A stretch of 64,000 bases of DNA, from assembly GCA_945859605.1 (NCBI GenBank), contig OX243814.1:43095931-43159930 (forward strand), read 5' to 3'. This document shows positions 11,511-22,060 of the stretch, piece after piece. Positions within the stretch are counted from its first letter, which is position 1; each line of letters begins with the position of its first letter. The notes under the pieces were generated by a model. The model worked only from the letters and a program-made list of their open reading frames with translations, was not told the origin of the DNA and searched no databases. Source of the DNA: Lumbricus rubellus (lineage: Eukaryota > Annelida > Clitellata > Crassiclitellata > Lumbricidae). Both the position numbers and the translations under genes were made by a program.

Positions 11511-13109
11511 TGTAACGTCCTATGAGGCCGCTACAATTTAACCTCCTTTTAGGCCGCTCGGCGTACTTACTTATTAATTTGCGGCCTTGCTGAATCTGCG
11601 ACCGGCCTTCGGGTTTAGCCGCTTTTGGATCCGGCCTTCGGTGCAGTACTTCGCTGCAACAGAAAGTGTCGCATTGCGACACTCTATTTTTAGATTCTGC
11701 CAACGCGTAAGTCGCTGATTGGTTGATCCGGATCACGTGACCGCTTCCAACGCCGAAAAGCGCAGTCGACTGGAAGTTTTCATCGGAGTGAGAGGTCGGC
11801 TCGTGTAGACAAGAAATTCTGTATATTCTGGGTCTAAAAATGCTGAATGTGTGGCTGATTGCCTGATTTCATGAAAAAGAATATACCGTTGACTAAGCGA
11901 CTGGTTTTGGGACAGTTTGCAGCCGATTCTGTGTGAAACTTTATTGTCATATATTCCAATATTCGGACAAGAAATCTTCCGATCTTCTTTTCATATTTGA
12001 ATGCGAGTGTTGGCCAAATTGCACGGAAATTCCCAGGAAAGTATTAACTAATCTAATTGCTCCATAACAGAATCCGAAACCAAGTGTAGTTAATTAATTA
12101 GAAATAAATGTTCACTGATAATAAGAATTGAAACCTAAGTCGATATTGAATAACGGTTGAAAGCTACCGTCTGAATTGTGATTCATTATACCTGACTGTT
12201 AATTATAAAACGCGATTACTGGAATTAAGGTTGTGCACGCCTGTTGATTATTTACAGAGATTCTGCTGACTTTAAAGACATATTGCATAGCTATTGAAGA
12301 ACAATATCTAGGCCCGATCACAGATGTTAATTGTCAGCAACGCTTGTACATTATACTCAGTTGAATTGCTTAATTAAAATAAATTAAATCTGACGTTAAT
12401 AAATCATTGAATAATGGAAACTCCTAACAGGTCTGAGGATCACTCTGATGAGGAATTAGAGGAATGCATAACTGAAGGGGAGAAGGGAGGAACCCCAGAC
12501 CGTCTTGACCAATTAGAAATAAAGGGTAAACAAGTTGGGGAACTCTTACTAACCGTTTCAGAAACCCTGGGGATGTTCATGGAACGACAGGAGTCCCAAT
12601 TCAAGAGCCTTAGTCAAGAGATAAGCCACTTACAAGAGCAACACCACCGGGGTAGTCTTCCCCGAGAAGAAGGTGAGGTAATGAGGGAAAAGAGAAGGGA
12701 AGGGTTGACCACATCTAAGGATTGGGGATTTACACAACCTGTTGAAGGGGATTTGAACCCAGACGGTCTTCAATTCGAGGAAGCCGTCGTTCCCAGACCG
12801 GGAACCGCAGACATATGTCGCCACTCGACCGAAGTCAATCCTGGTACCGATGAGAGACATCCCCGTCCTGAGGTGGAAGACCCAACCCTAAACTACGACT
12901 TTACCAGAGGGAAATCAATGGATCCCGTAGATCTTACCTACTTAGTTGAACCTGTAGTCTTACCTGACAGCAGAGAACCCCTTCAACAGTGCGGCGCCTC
13001 GATTGAAATCCTAGGGCGGGCCCCTACCACTTGGGAGGCTGAAGAGCATTACCAGGGGTGGGACCCGAGGTCACGTGGGCTTCTTTCGAGGCGGGGGCAG
13101 GCCGTTACA
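11511..13109 (+). repeat. 5' LTR of the gypsy-like element
   Basis: 1599 bp with TG...CA ends inside the 7-bp inverted repeat TGTAACG/CGTTACA. Unusually long for an LTR. The gag start codon at 12414 lies within it, so the last 696 bp of the LTR are protein-coding. Confidence 0.93.
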
Positions 13110-16100
13110 CTTGGTACCAGAGCTAGTGGGGTTTTGAAATTAAGGTCAGATACAGAGGTTCAAATCCAATCTAGTGCAGATACAATTGACACCAGATTAA
13201 GTAAGGTGAAAGTAAGCTCAGGTACATTTGGTCCTAGACTAAGTGAGGTTTGGGAACTAGGTTCAAATACAGCTGACGCTCAGGTCCAACTTAGTCAAGA
13301 TACAAGGGCCAGAAAAGAACCCGAAATTGTTAGGAATGAAACTGTCTATCATAGAGATTTAAATACGATTTATGAAAGCTTTGACTATGAGTCGTATATG
13401 CGCAAGAAACAAAACAGGTTAAATAAAGATGTAACCGAACAGTTGAAAAATAATAGTGAAGACTCAGAAGTAACTGATATGCGGCCTTTACAACGATTTG
13501 TGCTCGATTCAAATGCGATAGCTATAGGGCAAGACTGTTTGAAAACATGTACTAACTCAGGAATGTTAGTTGTAGATAAATCAAATCGGGATTTGTCGTT
13601 CACACGAGAGTACGACTGGGGTCCACGAGATGCACATCCTCGTCGTCCCATGTCATCCGCAATTCCTCGGGCTGCCACCTTCCCATACTCGTCGTACGAA
13701 TTCATGAATACTGAAGCTGAAAATCTTCGACGATCAACTGCAATTCCTCCACGAATCATCTCTTCGAAGAATGTGGGTATGCACGACGTCCAGGTACGTG
13801 AAATGAAACCTGAATCAGAAAAGATCGCGTTCGCTTCTGCTTCGATTCCTCGTATGCCCACCCTGACGACATCTTCGAGTCCGCCGATAATGTCAACGAT
13901 GTCTTCGTCGGTAAAAACCCAGGTTACCCAGAGCTACGAATACTTACCTCGTGAGACAGTACAGCCCATCTTCGTGCCCTACTACGGTCCAACCTCGTAC
14001 GATGAACGGGTTGCCCTGGCGAAACAATTAATGCAGTGGCCAACAATGAAACCGATTGTCGTGGGTGGTCTCCAAGATGACCTGCCTAATCCGTTCATAC
14101 TCGGGAGCGGTGTTGCTTCTGAAGAACCGCCCACAATCGTCAGCTCTTGTGCTCGAGAGTTGTCGCCGAAAAAGGACACTGCCGAACCGTCTCGATCTGA
14201 ACCAATTGCTCGTGAAAGGAAAGAACCTGCTGGAAAACTACTAACTGAACATTCAAATTTTCCAGATAGAAGAATGCCATCGCAAATGAAGCTGGACCGA
14301 TACAACGGTAAGACCTCAGTAGAAGTGTTCCTTAAGAAGTTCGAAGTATGTTCGAAAAGTAACCGTTGGACTGAAGAAGAGAGACTGGCCCAACTGACGT
14401 GTGCGCTAGTAGAACCGGTAGACCAACTTCTGCATGAATTCGACTCGGAAGCCATCACCACCTGCACCGATCTAGTCGACCGTCTACGACTACGATACGG
14501 AAGCTCGGACCAGGCAGCCTTGTACCAAACCAAACTGAATTCTCGCCGCCAGCAATCGGGGGAAGATCTCGGTCAGCTGGTACAAGACATCCGAAAGCTT
14601 ATGATCTTAGCTTTCCCAGGACCGTCGTTCGCGCATAGTGAGACAATAGCTATTCGAGCTTTTCTTGATGCACTGTCTGACAAGGGCCTGGCTCTGAAGG
14701 TACGAGAGCGAGAACCGACCACGTTAGATAGCGCCTACAAAATCGCTCTCCGGTTGGAAGGCTACCGCCGTGCTGATGAAGATTCCACCGGGTTCCACGA
14801 CCGTCAACCGGGTCGCATCAAGACAGTGAGGGAAGTGGACTTCAACCTCGACGAAAAATTCAACCAGATGCAAGAGACGCTGACTCGACAGATGAAAGAA
14901 ATGTTCCAGAACCAGTTGAGTGCTACTTCAACTGAGGGTCAGTTTCGGCAATGGCAGCCGCAACGTTCGTCACCACCCTGGGGAGGAACCGGAACCAATA
15001 ACCAACAATGGAACCGAAATAGAGACAATAACTTTCCACGGGGGAAACGGGACAATCGTCGCTGCTACGAATGCAATCAACCGGGACATTTGGCTCGCGG
15101 TTGTCCAGCACGTCCACAGAGGTCGCCAGCAGATGAAGAATTCGGAGAAACCACCGGGAATCGAGAAGGTAATGTCAGACACGTCCAAGGTAGAAATGAT
15201 GCCTACCTCTCTGTGAAACTGAATGGCAAATCTCTCCTAGCCTTGCTTGACTCTGGCTGCGAAATGACATTATGTCCTGCTTCGCTAGTAGATCCTAAAG
15301 ATGTGCAGAACTCTGAACAGTCCTTGTTAGCTGCTAACGGGTCTGCTATTCGCGTTGTGGGAGAGACAATACTGAAACTGCAAATCGGCGATCACGAATT
15401 CAAGATTCCCTGTCTAGTCACAGAACAGGTCTCTAAACTGATCCTTGGACTTTCGTGGATGAAAGACGAGAATGTACTTTGGCATGTCGGTCGCAACTGG
15501 ATTCTGGCGGGAAGTCACCGATTCGACGTTCATTGCAAGCCACGTGTGAGACTGTGTCGCAGAATAGTAGCGTCTCGTGACCATGAAAGAAAGGAAGAAA
15601 TCCATGCCGTGCAGTCGACTTCGAAACCTTCGGAGGAACCATGGACCAGCCAGTCGAAAGCTGCAGGAACCGGAACTCCGCGCCTGAAGAAAATTTCTGA
15701 TTCATCGAACTTCACTTCGAATCTACTCCCTCTACAGGTGGTAGCCCGGAATCCCTCTAACGAGGATGTGCATCCTTCTCCCGGCTTCGCAAACCCTGCC
15801 TCCGTTGGTGTACATCTTCCGTCTGTTCTTGCCAACTCCTCCTCGGAAGATGTGCATCTTCCCTACGTCCTCGCCGCCTATCGAGCAAGTGAAAGTGAAA
15901 GCACCGGATTCACACCTAACCGGCTGTTCCTGTCAAGAGAGTTGTGCAGGCCGATTGATTTAGTTTTAGGAGATGTTCCAGTTGCAAATGCTTTGTCTAG
16001 TACCGATGATTTTGTTGTGAATCAAATTGAGAATGTGCATAATAATTTTGAAATTGCTCGAAGATTTATGCAGCGCCATGTCACTAACAGAAATTTCCGG

Positions 16101-16247
16101 TATGATAGGAGAGTGAAACCCGCTAGGTTTCCCATAGGTCCTTTAGACTTGGAGACCCTGAATGGATTGAATAATCCTGAAGTTGAGGAATTAATGTCCG
16201 ATGCGAGACCTCGCAGGAACATTGTTCGCCCCGTAAGATATAGGTAA
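12414..16247 (+). CDS. Gag-protease polyprotein with fused integrase C-terminus
   Basis: This 1277-codon ORF begins inside the 5' LTR. Residues 1 to about 235 are LTR-encoded, acidic and charged, with a possible coiled coil near 25-80. A retrotransposon Gag domain follows at about 620-790 (Trp-Thr-Glu-Glu-Glu-Arg-Leu start and a conserved 'RLRLRYGSSDQ' stretch). A CCHC zinc knuckle 'CYECNQPGHLARGC' is at about residue 883, and an aspartic protease follows near 940 ('LLDSGCEMTLC' catalytic Asp, 'LILGLSWM' later). The C-terminus from about 1155 reads like the end of a Ty3/gypsy integrase ('AYRASESESTGFTPNRLFL', 'PIDLVLG'). Reverse transcriptase and the integrase core that should lie between are missing, yet the frame stays open. 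Low-complexity 'EDVHLP'-like repeats mark the join. The product probably assembles particles for RNA copied by a related autonomous element. Confidence 0.88.
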   Translation: METPNRSEDHSDEELEECITEGEKGGTPDRLDQLEIKGKQVGELLLTVSETLGMFMERQESQFKSLSQEISHLQEQHHRGSLPREEGEVMREKRREGLTTSKDWGFTQPVEGDLNPDGLQFEEAVVPRPGTADICRHSTEVNPGTDERHPRPEVEDPTLNYDFTRGKSMDPVDLTYLVEPVVLPDSREPLQQCGASIEILGRAPTTWEAEEHYQGWDPRSRGLLSRRGQAVTLGTRASGVLKLRSDTEVQIQSSADTIDTRLSKVKVSSGTFGPRLSEVWELGSNTADAQVQLSQDTRARKEPEIVRNETVYHRDLNTIYESFDYESYMRKKQNRLNKDVTEQLKNNSEDSEVTDMRPLQRFVLDSNAIAIGQDCLKTCTNSGMLVVDKSNRDLSFTREYDWGPRDAHPRRPMSSAIPRAATFPYSSYEFMNTEAENLRRSTAIPPRIISSKNVGMHDVQVREMKPESEKIAFASASIPRMPTLTTSSSPPIMSTMSSSVKTQVTQSYEYLPRETVQPIFVPYYGPTSYDERVALAKQLMQWPTMKPIVVGGLQDDLPNPFILGSGVASEEPPTIVSSCARELSPKKDTAEPSRSEPIARERKEPAGKLLTEHSNFPDRRMPSQMKLDRYNGKTSVEVFLKKFEVCSKSNRWTEEERLAQLTCALVEPVDQLLHEFDSEAITTCTDLVDRLRLRYGSSDQAALYQTKLNSRRQQSGEDLGQLVQDIRKLMILAFPGPSFAHSETIAIRAFLDALSDKGLALKVREREPTTLDSAYKIALRLEGYRRADEDSTGFHDRQPGRIKTVREVDFNLDEKFNQMQETLTRQMKEMFQNQLSATSTEGQFRQWQPQRSSPPWGGTGTNNQQWNRNRDNNFPRGKRDNRRCYECNQPGHLARGCPARPQRSPADEEFGETTGNREGNVRHVQGRNDAYLSVKLNGKSLLALLDSGCEMTLCPASLVDPKDVQNSEQSLLAANGSAIRVVGETILKLQIGDHEFKIPCLVTEQVSKLILGLSWMKDENVLWHVGRNWILAGSHRFDVHCKPRVRLCRRIVASRDHERKEEIHAVQSTSKPSEEPWTSQSKAAGTGTPRLKKISDSSNFTSNLLPLQVVARNPSNEDVHPSPGFANPASVGVHLPSVLANSSSEDVHLPYVLAAYRASESESTGFTPNRLFLSRELCRPIDLVLGDVPVANALSSTDDFVVNQIENVHNNFEIARRFMQRHVTNRNFRYDRRVKPARFPIGPLDLETLNGLNNPEVEELMSDARPRRNIVRPVRYR
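13112..13131 (+). promoter_or_regulatory. Probable primer-binding site
   Basis: 'tggtaccagagctagtgggg' begins 2 bp after the 5' LTR, the usual place for a tRNA primer site. The leading TGG complements CCA. TGGTACCAG and the final GTGGGG resemble the complement of a leucine (UAA) tRNA 3' end with an interruption. Primer identity is uncertain. Confidence 0.6.
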
Positions 16248-17495
16248 CGTATAGCTAGTGTAAGATAACATCGCGTAATGGCGATAGGTTTAGGCTTTGG
16301 CGAGAAGCCTGGTTTTAGTTCCTTTGGATGAAAATGCATATGAATTTTTGTTTCTAGACTTGATTTAGGTTAGATCATGGGGGTAGGTAAGAATTGTTTA
16401 CTTGTAGTTTTATTTGCATTATTTTCTTTGTTGCCACGAAGAAGGGCAAGGATGCTGTGCTTGTTTGTAGTATAGAAGATGTGATTGCATAATCATTATT
16501 AATTGTATAATCTATGATGAGATTATTGGCTATTTTGAATTCTATATGGTTAGTGAAGGCAGGTTCAGATGTAGAATAGTGGGTTGTAACTGTACGGACA
16601 GCGTTACGGGTCTGTTCTATTATATTCCGTCCTGTAAGGTGGACGTAGAAAGTCTATTGCATAAGTCAGGGAGAAATCCGTACTAGCTTCTTGGGTATGT
16701 TTCCCTGAATAGTAAATCCTTTGTTTGCTAGTTCCGGAAGGTCTGCTCTGTTATGCTCCGTCTTGTAAGGTAGACGTCGACAGACTATACACAGGTCTAG
16801 GAGAAATCCGTCCTAGTGTGGCTTGGGTATGCTTCACTAAGCAGTAAAGCCTTTGCTTAATAGTTCAGCCCTAGTAACGTGTAAGGTGGGTAATGAAGTG
16901 TTGACTGCCCATCGCTGATAGCGATTGTATGTTGAGCTAAGGAACAGAGTTTTCCCAGAAATCTCTTTGGTTACCGGTGAGGATAGAATTAAAAGCAATA
17001 CAGTCTTCTTTTATTGTGTAATGTGCATTTGATTCATAGTATTGGTAACCTGTTAAATTGAATTGTAACATGCTGATTTGTTAGCATAATAGTATAGTAA
17101 GGATTGGTGCCGGAGCAGGGAATATGTGTTTGGAAGACATTTTATTAATCCTAGTAAGTGGCTCCGAGCAATTGAAGGATTAGGAATGATGATTATAATT
17201 TGTGTTAACTGTAAATTTGTTTCAGCACAGAGATTCTTTGTGATAACCTTAAATTGCTGATGTCAGTTTCGTGATGGTTATAAGTTTAGACTTGGTAATT
17301 CTTTTTTGGGCATGAACCCTTTTTCACCTAAGCGTACCGGGGTTGTCGGTACAATGTGTATCAATTGAGGATCTTGTTCTTACGTAGTACCGTAGTAAAT
17401 TAGTTAAGGTTGCTTAATTATATTGTTTGGTTTCGGATCCTATTCTGGAAATTTTCCATTTAAGGTGGAAAATTGGATTAAGTGGGGGGGGGGTG
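16248..17495 (+). other. Gypsy 3' non-coding region with internal duplication and polypurine tract
   Basis: The 1.25 kb between the ORF and the 3' LTR has no coding frame. A 131-bp unit starting 'gtctgttctattatattccg' at 16610 is repeated at 16741 with moderate divergence. A polypurine tract, 'aagtggggggggggtg', ends at 17495 immediately before the 3' LTR, as required to prime plus-strand DNA. Confidence 0.75.
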
Positions 17496-19094
17496 TGTAA
17501 CGTCCTATGAGGCCGCTACAATTTAACCTCCTTTTAGGCCGCTCGGCGTACTTACTTATTAATTTGCGGCCTTGCTGAATCTGCGACCGGCCTTCGGGTT
17601 TAGCCGCTTTTGGATCCGGCCTTCGGTGCAGTACTTCGCTGCAACAGAAAGTGTCGCATTGCGACACTCTATTTTTAGATTCTGCCAACGCGTAAGTCGC
17701 TGATTGGTTGATCCGGATCACGTGACCGCTTCCAACGCCGAAAAGCGCAGTCGACTGGAAGTTTTCATCGGAGTGAGAGGTCGGCTCGTGTAGACAAGAA
17801 ATTCTGTATATTCTGGGTCTAAAAATGCTGAATGTGTGGCTGATTGCCTGATTTCATGAAAAAGAATATACCGTTGACTAAGCGACTGGTTTTGGGACAG
17901 TTTGCAGCCGATTCTGTGTGAAACTTTATTGTCATATATTCCAATATTCGGACAAGAAATCTTCCGATCTTCTTTTCATATTTGAATGCGAGTGTTGGCC
18001 AAATTGCACGGAAATTCCCAGGAAAGTATTAACTAATCTAATTGCTCCATAACAGAATCCGAAACCAAGTGTAGTTAATTAATTAGAAATAAATGTTCAC
18101 TGATAATAAGAATTGAAACCTAAGTCGATATTGAATAACGGTTGAAAGCTACCGTCTGAATTGTGATTCATTATACCTGACTGTTAATTATAAAACGCGA
18201 TTACTGGAATTAAGGTTGTGCACGCCTGTTGATTATTTACAGAGATTCTGCTGACTTTAAAGACATATTGCATAGCTATTGAAGAACAATATCTAGGCCC
18301 GATCACAGATGTTAATTGTCAGCAACGCTTGTACATTATACTCAGTTGAATTGCTTAATTAAAATAAATTAAATCTGACGTTAATAAATCATTGAATAAT
18401 GGAAACTCCTAACAGGTCTGAGGATCACTCTGATGAGGAATTAGAGGAATGCATAACTGAAGGGGAGAAGGGAGGAACCCCAGACCGTCTTGACCAATTA
18501 GAAATAAAGGGTAAACAAGTTGGGGAACTCTTACTAACCGTTTCAGAAACCCTGGGGATGTTCATGGAACGACAGGAGTCCCAATTCAAGAGCCTTAGTC
18601 AAGAGATAAGCCACTTACAAGAGCAACACCACCGGGGTAGTCTTCCCCGAGAAGAAGGTGAGGTAATGAGGGAAAAGAGAAGGGAAGGGTTGACCACATC
18701 TAAGGATTGGGGATTTACACAACCTGTTGAAGGGGATTTGAACCCAGACGGTCTTCAATTCGAGGAAGCCGTCGTTCCCAGACCGGGAACCGCAGACATA
18801 TGTCGCCACTCGACCGAAGTCAATCCTGGTACCGATGAGAGACATCCCCGTCCTGAGGTGGAAGACCCAACCCTAAACTACGACTTTACCAGAGGGAAAT
18901 CAATGGATCCCGTAGATCTTACCTACTTAGTTGAACCTGTAGTCTTACCTGACAGCAGAGAACCCCTTCAACAGTGCGGCGCCTCGATTGAAATCCTAGG
19001 GCGGGCCCCTACCACTTGGGAGGCTGAAGAGCATTACCAGGGGTGGGACCCGAGGTCACGTGGGCTTCTTTCGAGGCGGGGGCAGGCCGTTACA
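17496..19094 (+). repeat. 3' LTR of the gypsy-like element
   Basis: This is the partner of the 5' LTR with the same length and ends. It again contains the gag start (ATG at 18399), here giving a 235-residue truncated frame that runs out of the LTR into the flanking GAC repeat and stops at 19106. It lies 242 bp upstream of the GPCR start codon and points the same way. Confidence 0.93.
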
Positions 19095-19098
19095 AGAC

Positions 19099-19190
19099 GA
19101 CGATGATGATGATGATGATCAATCAATCAATCAATCATTTATTTTTGTAACCAAACAATCATTTTTTACAATTATACATTTGCAAATCAC

Positions 19191-19236
<46 letters not shown>

Positions 19237-19290
19237 CGACGATGATGACGGCGACGACGGCGACAAATGACGACGACGATGATGATGAGT
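19099..19290. repeat. GAT/GAC microsatellite with (AATC)n block
   Basis: (GAT)n at 19099-19118, (TCAA)n at 19118-19136, then (GAT/GAC)n at 19192-19289. This is the continuation of the microsatellite interrupted by the retrotransposon. Confidence 0.9.
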
Positions 19291-19336
19291 TAGCGAGATG
19301 ATAACGATTCTGACTGTGGTTGTGTACAGATTTGAA

Positions 19337-20608
19337 ATGGCTCATCAACTCATAAACAGCGACAACGGTTCGTACAGCGGTGACTACACCAGCACCAACC
19401 ACACGTACACCATACAGCCACCTGGTGATCGCTTGTCGTGGCGGGATTTCCTCGAAACGCATTGCCAGATGGCGCTCTACGTTGATCGTTACGTTACTCC
19501 CATCTGGTACGTCGTCGGCATAACCGGAAACACTTTGTCGGCCCGGATATGGCTGCAGCGACGAATGTACACCAACAACTCATCCGCTGTCTACTTAGCC
19601 GCTCTGTCGATCAGCGACCTCGCTTTCTTGATGCTTCATCTATGGATGGAGCTACAGTATGCCTGGTTCCTACCAACCCTGAGCTACCCTGTCATCTGCG
19701 AGACGTACTTCCTGTTGTACATAGCCTCGCAGTACCTCTCCCCTACTCTAGTTCTCGGCTTCACCGTTGAGAGGTACATCGCCGTCTGTCACCCCTTCCG
19801 GAAGGAGTCGCTCTGCCGCACAGGAAGGGCAGTCAGGGTCGTTGTCGCCATGACCGTAGGGTGTTTCCTGTTGTCGGCGATACAGGGTTATTTCTGGACG
19901 TACGATTCGGAGATGGGTGAGTGCCGAGTGCGGGCGGAGGCGACGTCCGAGGAGGGATCGATGTCGCTGTGGTCGGCGTGGGCATGGAGTTCAGAGACGG
20001 CCATCTTCCTCGTCATTCCTCTGATCATTCTGGCCTTCAACGCTCTCGTCATCCACGAACTGCGCTCCGTCAACCGGAAGGAGGTTACCATGGCGACCGC
20101 GACGGCGGCGGCGGCGAAACCCGTTTCCGGTTGCGCGGCGACGACCGCCATGTTGCTTTCGGTGTCGTTCTACGTCATCGTGACGTCACTTCCTGCGACG
20201 CTCGTCTACGTTCTCGAGGCGAGATTCTCGTTCAGTCGGATCGAGGAGACGTTCAACGACCCGGATGTGACGGAGGACATGAGCCGATCCATCCATCGAT
20301 ACGTTCTCTATCTCACAACACGCAGGATCATTGAGGAGCTGTGCCTCTCGCACTACGCATGCAACTTCTTTCTCTACCTGATCACTGGAAGACAGTTCCG
20401 TAAGTCGCTCGTTAGGTTGTGCTCAATGCAGCAGCAGCAGCGCTCCCTGTCGACGAGGAAGGATAACAACGATACGATTCGTCGCACGACCGGCAAGAGG
20501 CAGAGTTCACGCAGGGATGGGCAGAACTGTAGCACCGAAACCGAATGCAATCAATCAGAACATCCGAAACCGGTTCTTGCGAGAATCTGGAGCTCCATGA
20601 AAATGTGA
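19337..20608 (+). CDS. Class A (rhodopsin-like) peptide-type GPCR, single exon
   Basis: A 423-residue receptor counted from the ATG at 19337. An in-frame ATG 13 codons earlier (19298) exists, but 'tgtgtacag' just before 19330 looks like a splice acceptor, so the later ATG is preferred. The N-terminus has N-glycosylation sequons (NGS, NHT). Seven hydrophobic segments are visible: TM1 with GITGN, TM2 'LAALSISDLAFLML', TM3 ending in the ionic-lock motif ERYIAVCHPF, then TM4, TM5, TM6 with SLP instead of CWxP, and TM7 with NFFLY in place of NPxxY. A Cys at the top of TM3 (VICETYF) would pair with a Cys in loop 2 (GECRV). The tail is Ser/Thr/Gln-rich. It resembles peptide receptors of the FMRFamide/TRH/secretagogue type, but the ligand cannot be told. 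It presumably signals from the plasma membrane through a G protein. Confidence 0.87.
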   Translation: MAHQLINSDNGSYSGDYTSTNHTYTIQPPGDRLSWRDFLETHCQMALYVDRYVTPIWYVVGITGNTLSARIWLQRRMYTNNSSAVYLAALSISDLAFLMLHLWMELQYAWFLPTLSYPVICETYFLLYIASQYLSPTLVLGFTVERYIAVCHPFRKESLCRTGRAVRVVVAMTVGCFLLSAIQGYFWTYDSEMGECRVRAEATSEEGSMSLWSAWAWSSETAIFLVIPLIILAFNALVIHELRSVNRKEVTMATATAAAAKPVSGCAATTAMLLSVSFYVIVTSLPATLVYVLEARFSFSRIEETFNDPDVTEDMSRSIHRYVLYLTTRRIIEELCLSHYACNFFLYLITGRQFRKSLVRLCSMQQQQRSLSTRKDNNDTIRRTTGKRQSSRRDGQNCSTETECNQSEHPKPVLARIWSSMKM

Positions 20609-21205
20609 ATGGTCAAGAAATCACTGTGATAGCTTCGTTTGAAGGCCGGTGATGTGCAGAAATGATGTAGATATTTTCTCTGAAATCATGAATTTATGCT
20701 CAATTATTTTGATGCTACTTTCAATTTCTAGTCCTGCGATGTAGCTATGGAAGCAGTGATAGCAATGGAATGTATTTAGGCCAGATTTCATCGATGCGGT
20801 AACATGAGTTGTACATGTAAATGGTTCGGAAGATGTTTCACTTGTGTCAGAGTCACTGGAGATCGCAGGAAAACCTGTCACAAGGTGATACCTGGTCACA
20901 CTGTCACAGTCTTTGCAACTGCATCAGTTGAAGGTCAGCGAAAGTCATCAGCCACACGACAGCAAGTCACGCGCACGTATGCAGCTTGCTATGGTTGTGA
21001 TAATGGGAGGAGACAGTCAGAGATTATTAGACTGGACACTAGATGTTGGGTAACATTGAGTTGATGAAAACGATAGCTGACGCGTGGGCAGCTTGCACAA
21101 AGTTCTGTTATTGATAGATCGGTACGAGAACAGTCTCGAAGACAACTGAACTTATTACGGATAGCTAAAGACACAAATACCAACTAGAAAATAAAGTTTG
21201 TAGCA
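20609..21205 (+). other. Probable 3' UTR of the GPCR
   Basis: No coding signature. The first canonical AATAAA after the stop is at about 21187, giving a 3' UTR of about 0.6 kb. Just beyond it, a 24-bp unit 'gaatggtttttcaaccagaa' is repeated twice (21219-21266). Confidence 0.45.
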
Positions 21206-21266
21206 TGGAGTTGCGTTTCGAATGGTTTTTCAACCAGAATTTTTTCGAATGGTTTTTCAACCAGAA

Positions 21267-21879
21267 ATGGGTTTTTTTATTCTAGGAGGAATTTCCCCTT
21301 CAGAGATGCCTAGCTTAAACACTGAGATATATAAGGAATGTAGGCTAATGCACCCAGACAGTTTGAGTTACATTCCGTATTTATTTATATTGATATGTTG
21401 TTATTGGCAACCTGCTCGTCATGCGCGGCTGATATCATCATCATGGCTGACAACAAATTAGACCATATTCTGTAGATTTATTATTTTTAGCCAGAAAACA
21501 GCCGTCGATCAGGTGATCCCGCTGTCATCGCCACATTATCGGGTCTGTGAAGTGTGAATGACATTCACTTCCGAGGTTTGCCTACCAACGAGAAAAGCTC
21601 TCGGGTCGACTGCAGCATAAAATAATGCGATGGGCCAGTGGTTTGTTACGACCACTAATTCTACATCGGAAGTATTTAATGTCTAAGGCTCTATTTTTAG
21701 ATGCAATCATGCTGCGTCTTTCACGCTTAAGCGTAAACTTGTCACAAACTTAACAGCGTGCATATAATATATTTATATATCGCCTTGTACCATCTCGACG
21801 AGATAGATCTATGTCTGCAACCACTATTAATAGTTTATAGCGATGCACCTGTACCTTGTCCATATTTATTTATTTTATT
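21267..21879. other. Intergenic, no gene recognised
   Basis: No coding or repeat signature seen. Confidence 0.4.
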
Positions 21880-22060
21880 TCTCCATTTCTGTAGCGCTCC
21901 TTCAAGCTGCCTACTGAGAGGCGCTCCAGACTACAGCTAGGACACTGAATCGGAGTTTCATGCCAAAGAGCTGAGCAATTGCATGTGAAGGACTTGCCCA
22001 AGGTCCCTACGAGGCGGCTTGAGGTGGATTCAAACCTGCAATCCTCAGGCTGCATTGCCC
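21880..22060 (-). repeat. tRNA-derived SINE copy, minus strand
   Basis: On the minus strand it reads a B-box-like 'ggtttgaatccacctcaagc', then 'cttgggcaagtccttcacat', then 'agtctggagcgcctctcagt'. It shares the body and tail of the SINE copies at 31861, 39811 and 49191. The 5' tRNA part is diverged. Confidence 0.75.

Larger units (their letters stand above)
11511..19094 (+). mobile_element. Ty3/gypsy-like LTR retrotransposon, non-autonomous, full-length
   Basis: The element spans two direct LTRs of exactly 1599 bp (11511-13109 and 17496-19094). Each begins TGTAACG and ends CGTTACA. Flanking 'agac' occurs on both sides (11507-11510 and 19095-19098), consistent with a 4-bp target duplication, or 5 bp (aagac) if the terminal A is shared. 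A primer-binding-like site follows the 5' LTR and a G-rich polypurine tract precedes the 3' LTR. The internal region has gag, a zinc knuckle, a retropepsin, and only the tail of an integrase. Reverse transcriptase, RNase H and the integrase core are absent, so the element can only move in trans. Identical LTR lengths and identical translations in the overlapping part suggest a young insertion. Confidence 0.93.

Noticed and set aside
11398..11736. Minus-strand ORF at the 5' LTR boundary, with a near copy at 17440-17721
   Set aside because: The shared part is antisense to the LTR, which is why it occurs twice. No coding features.
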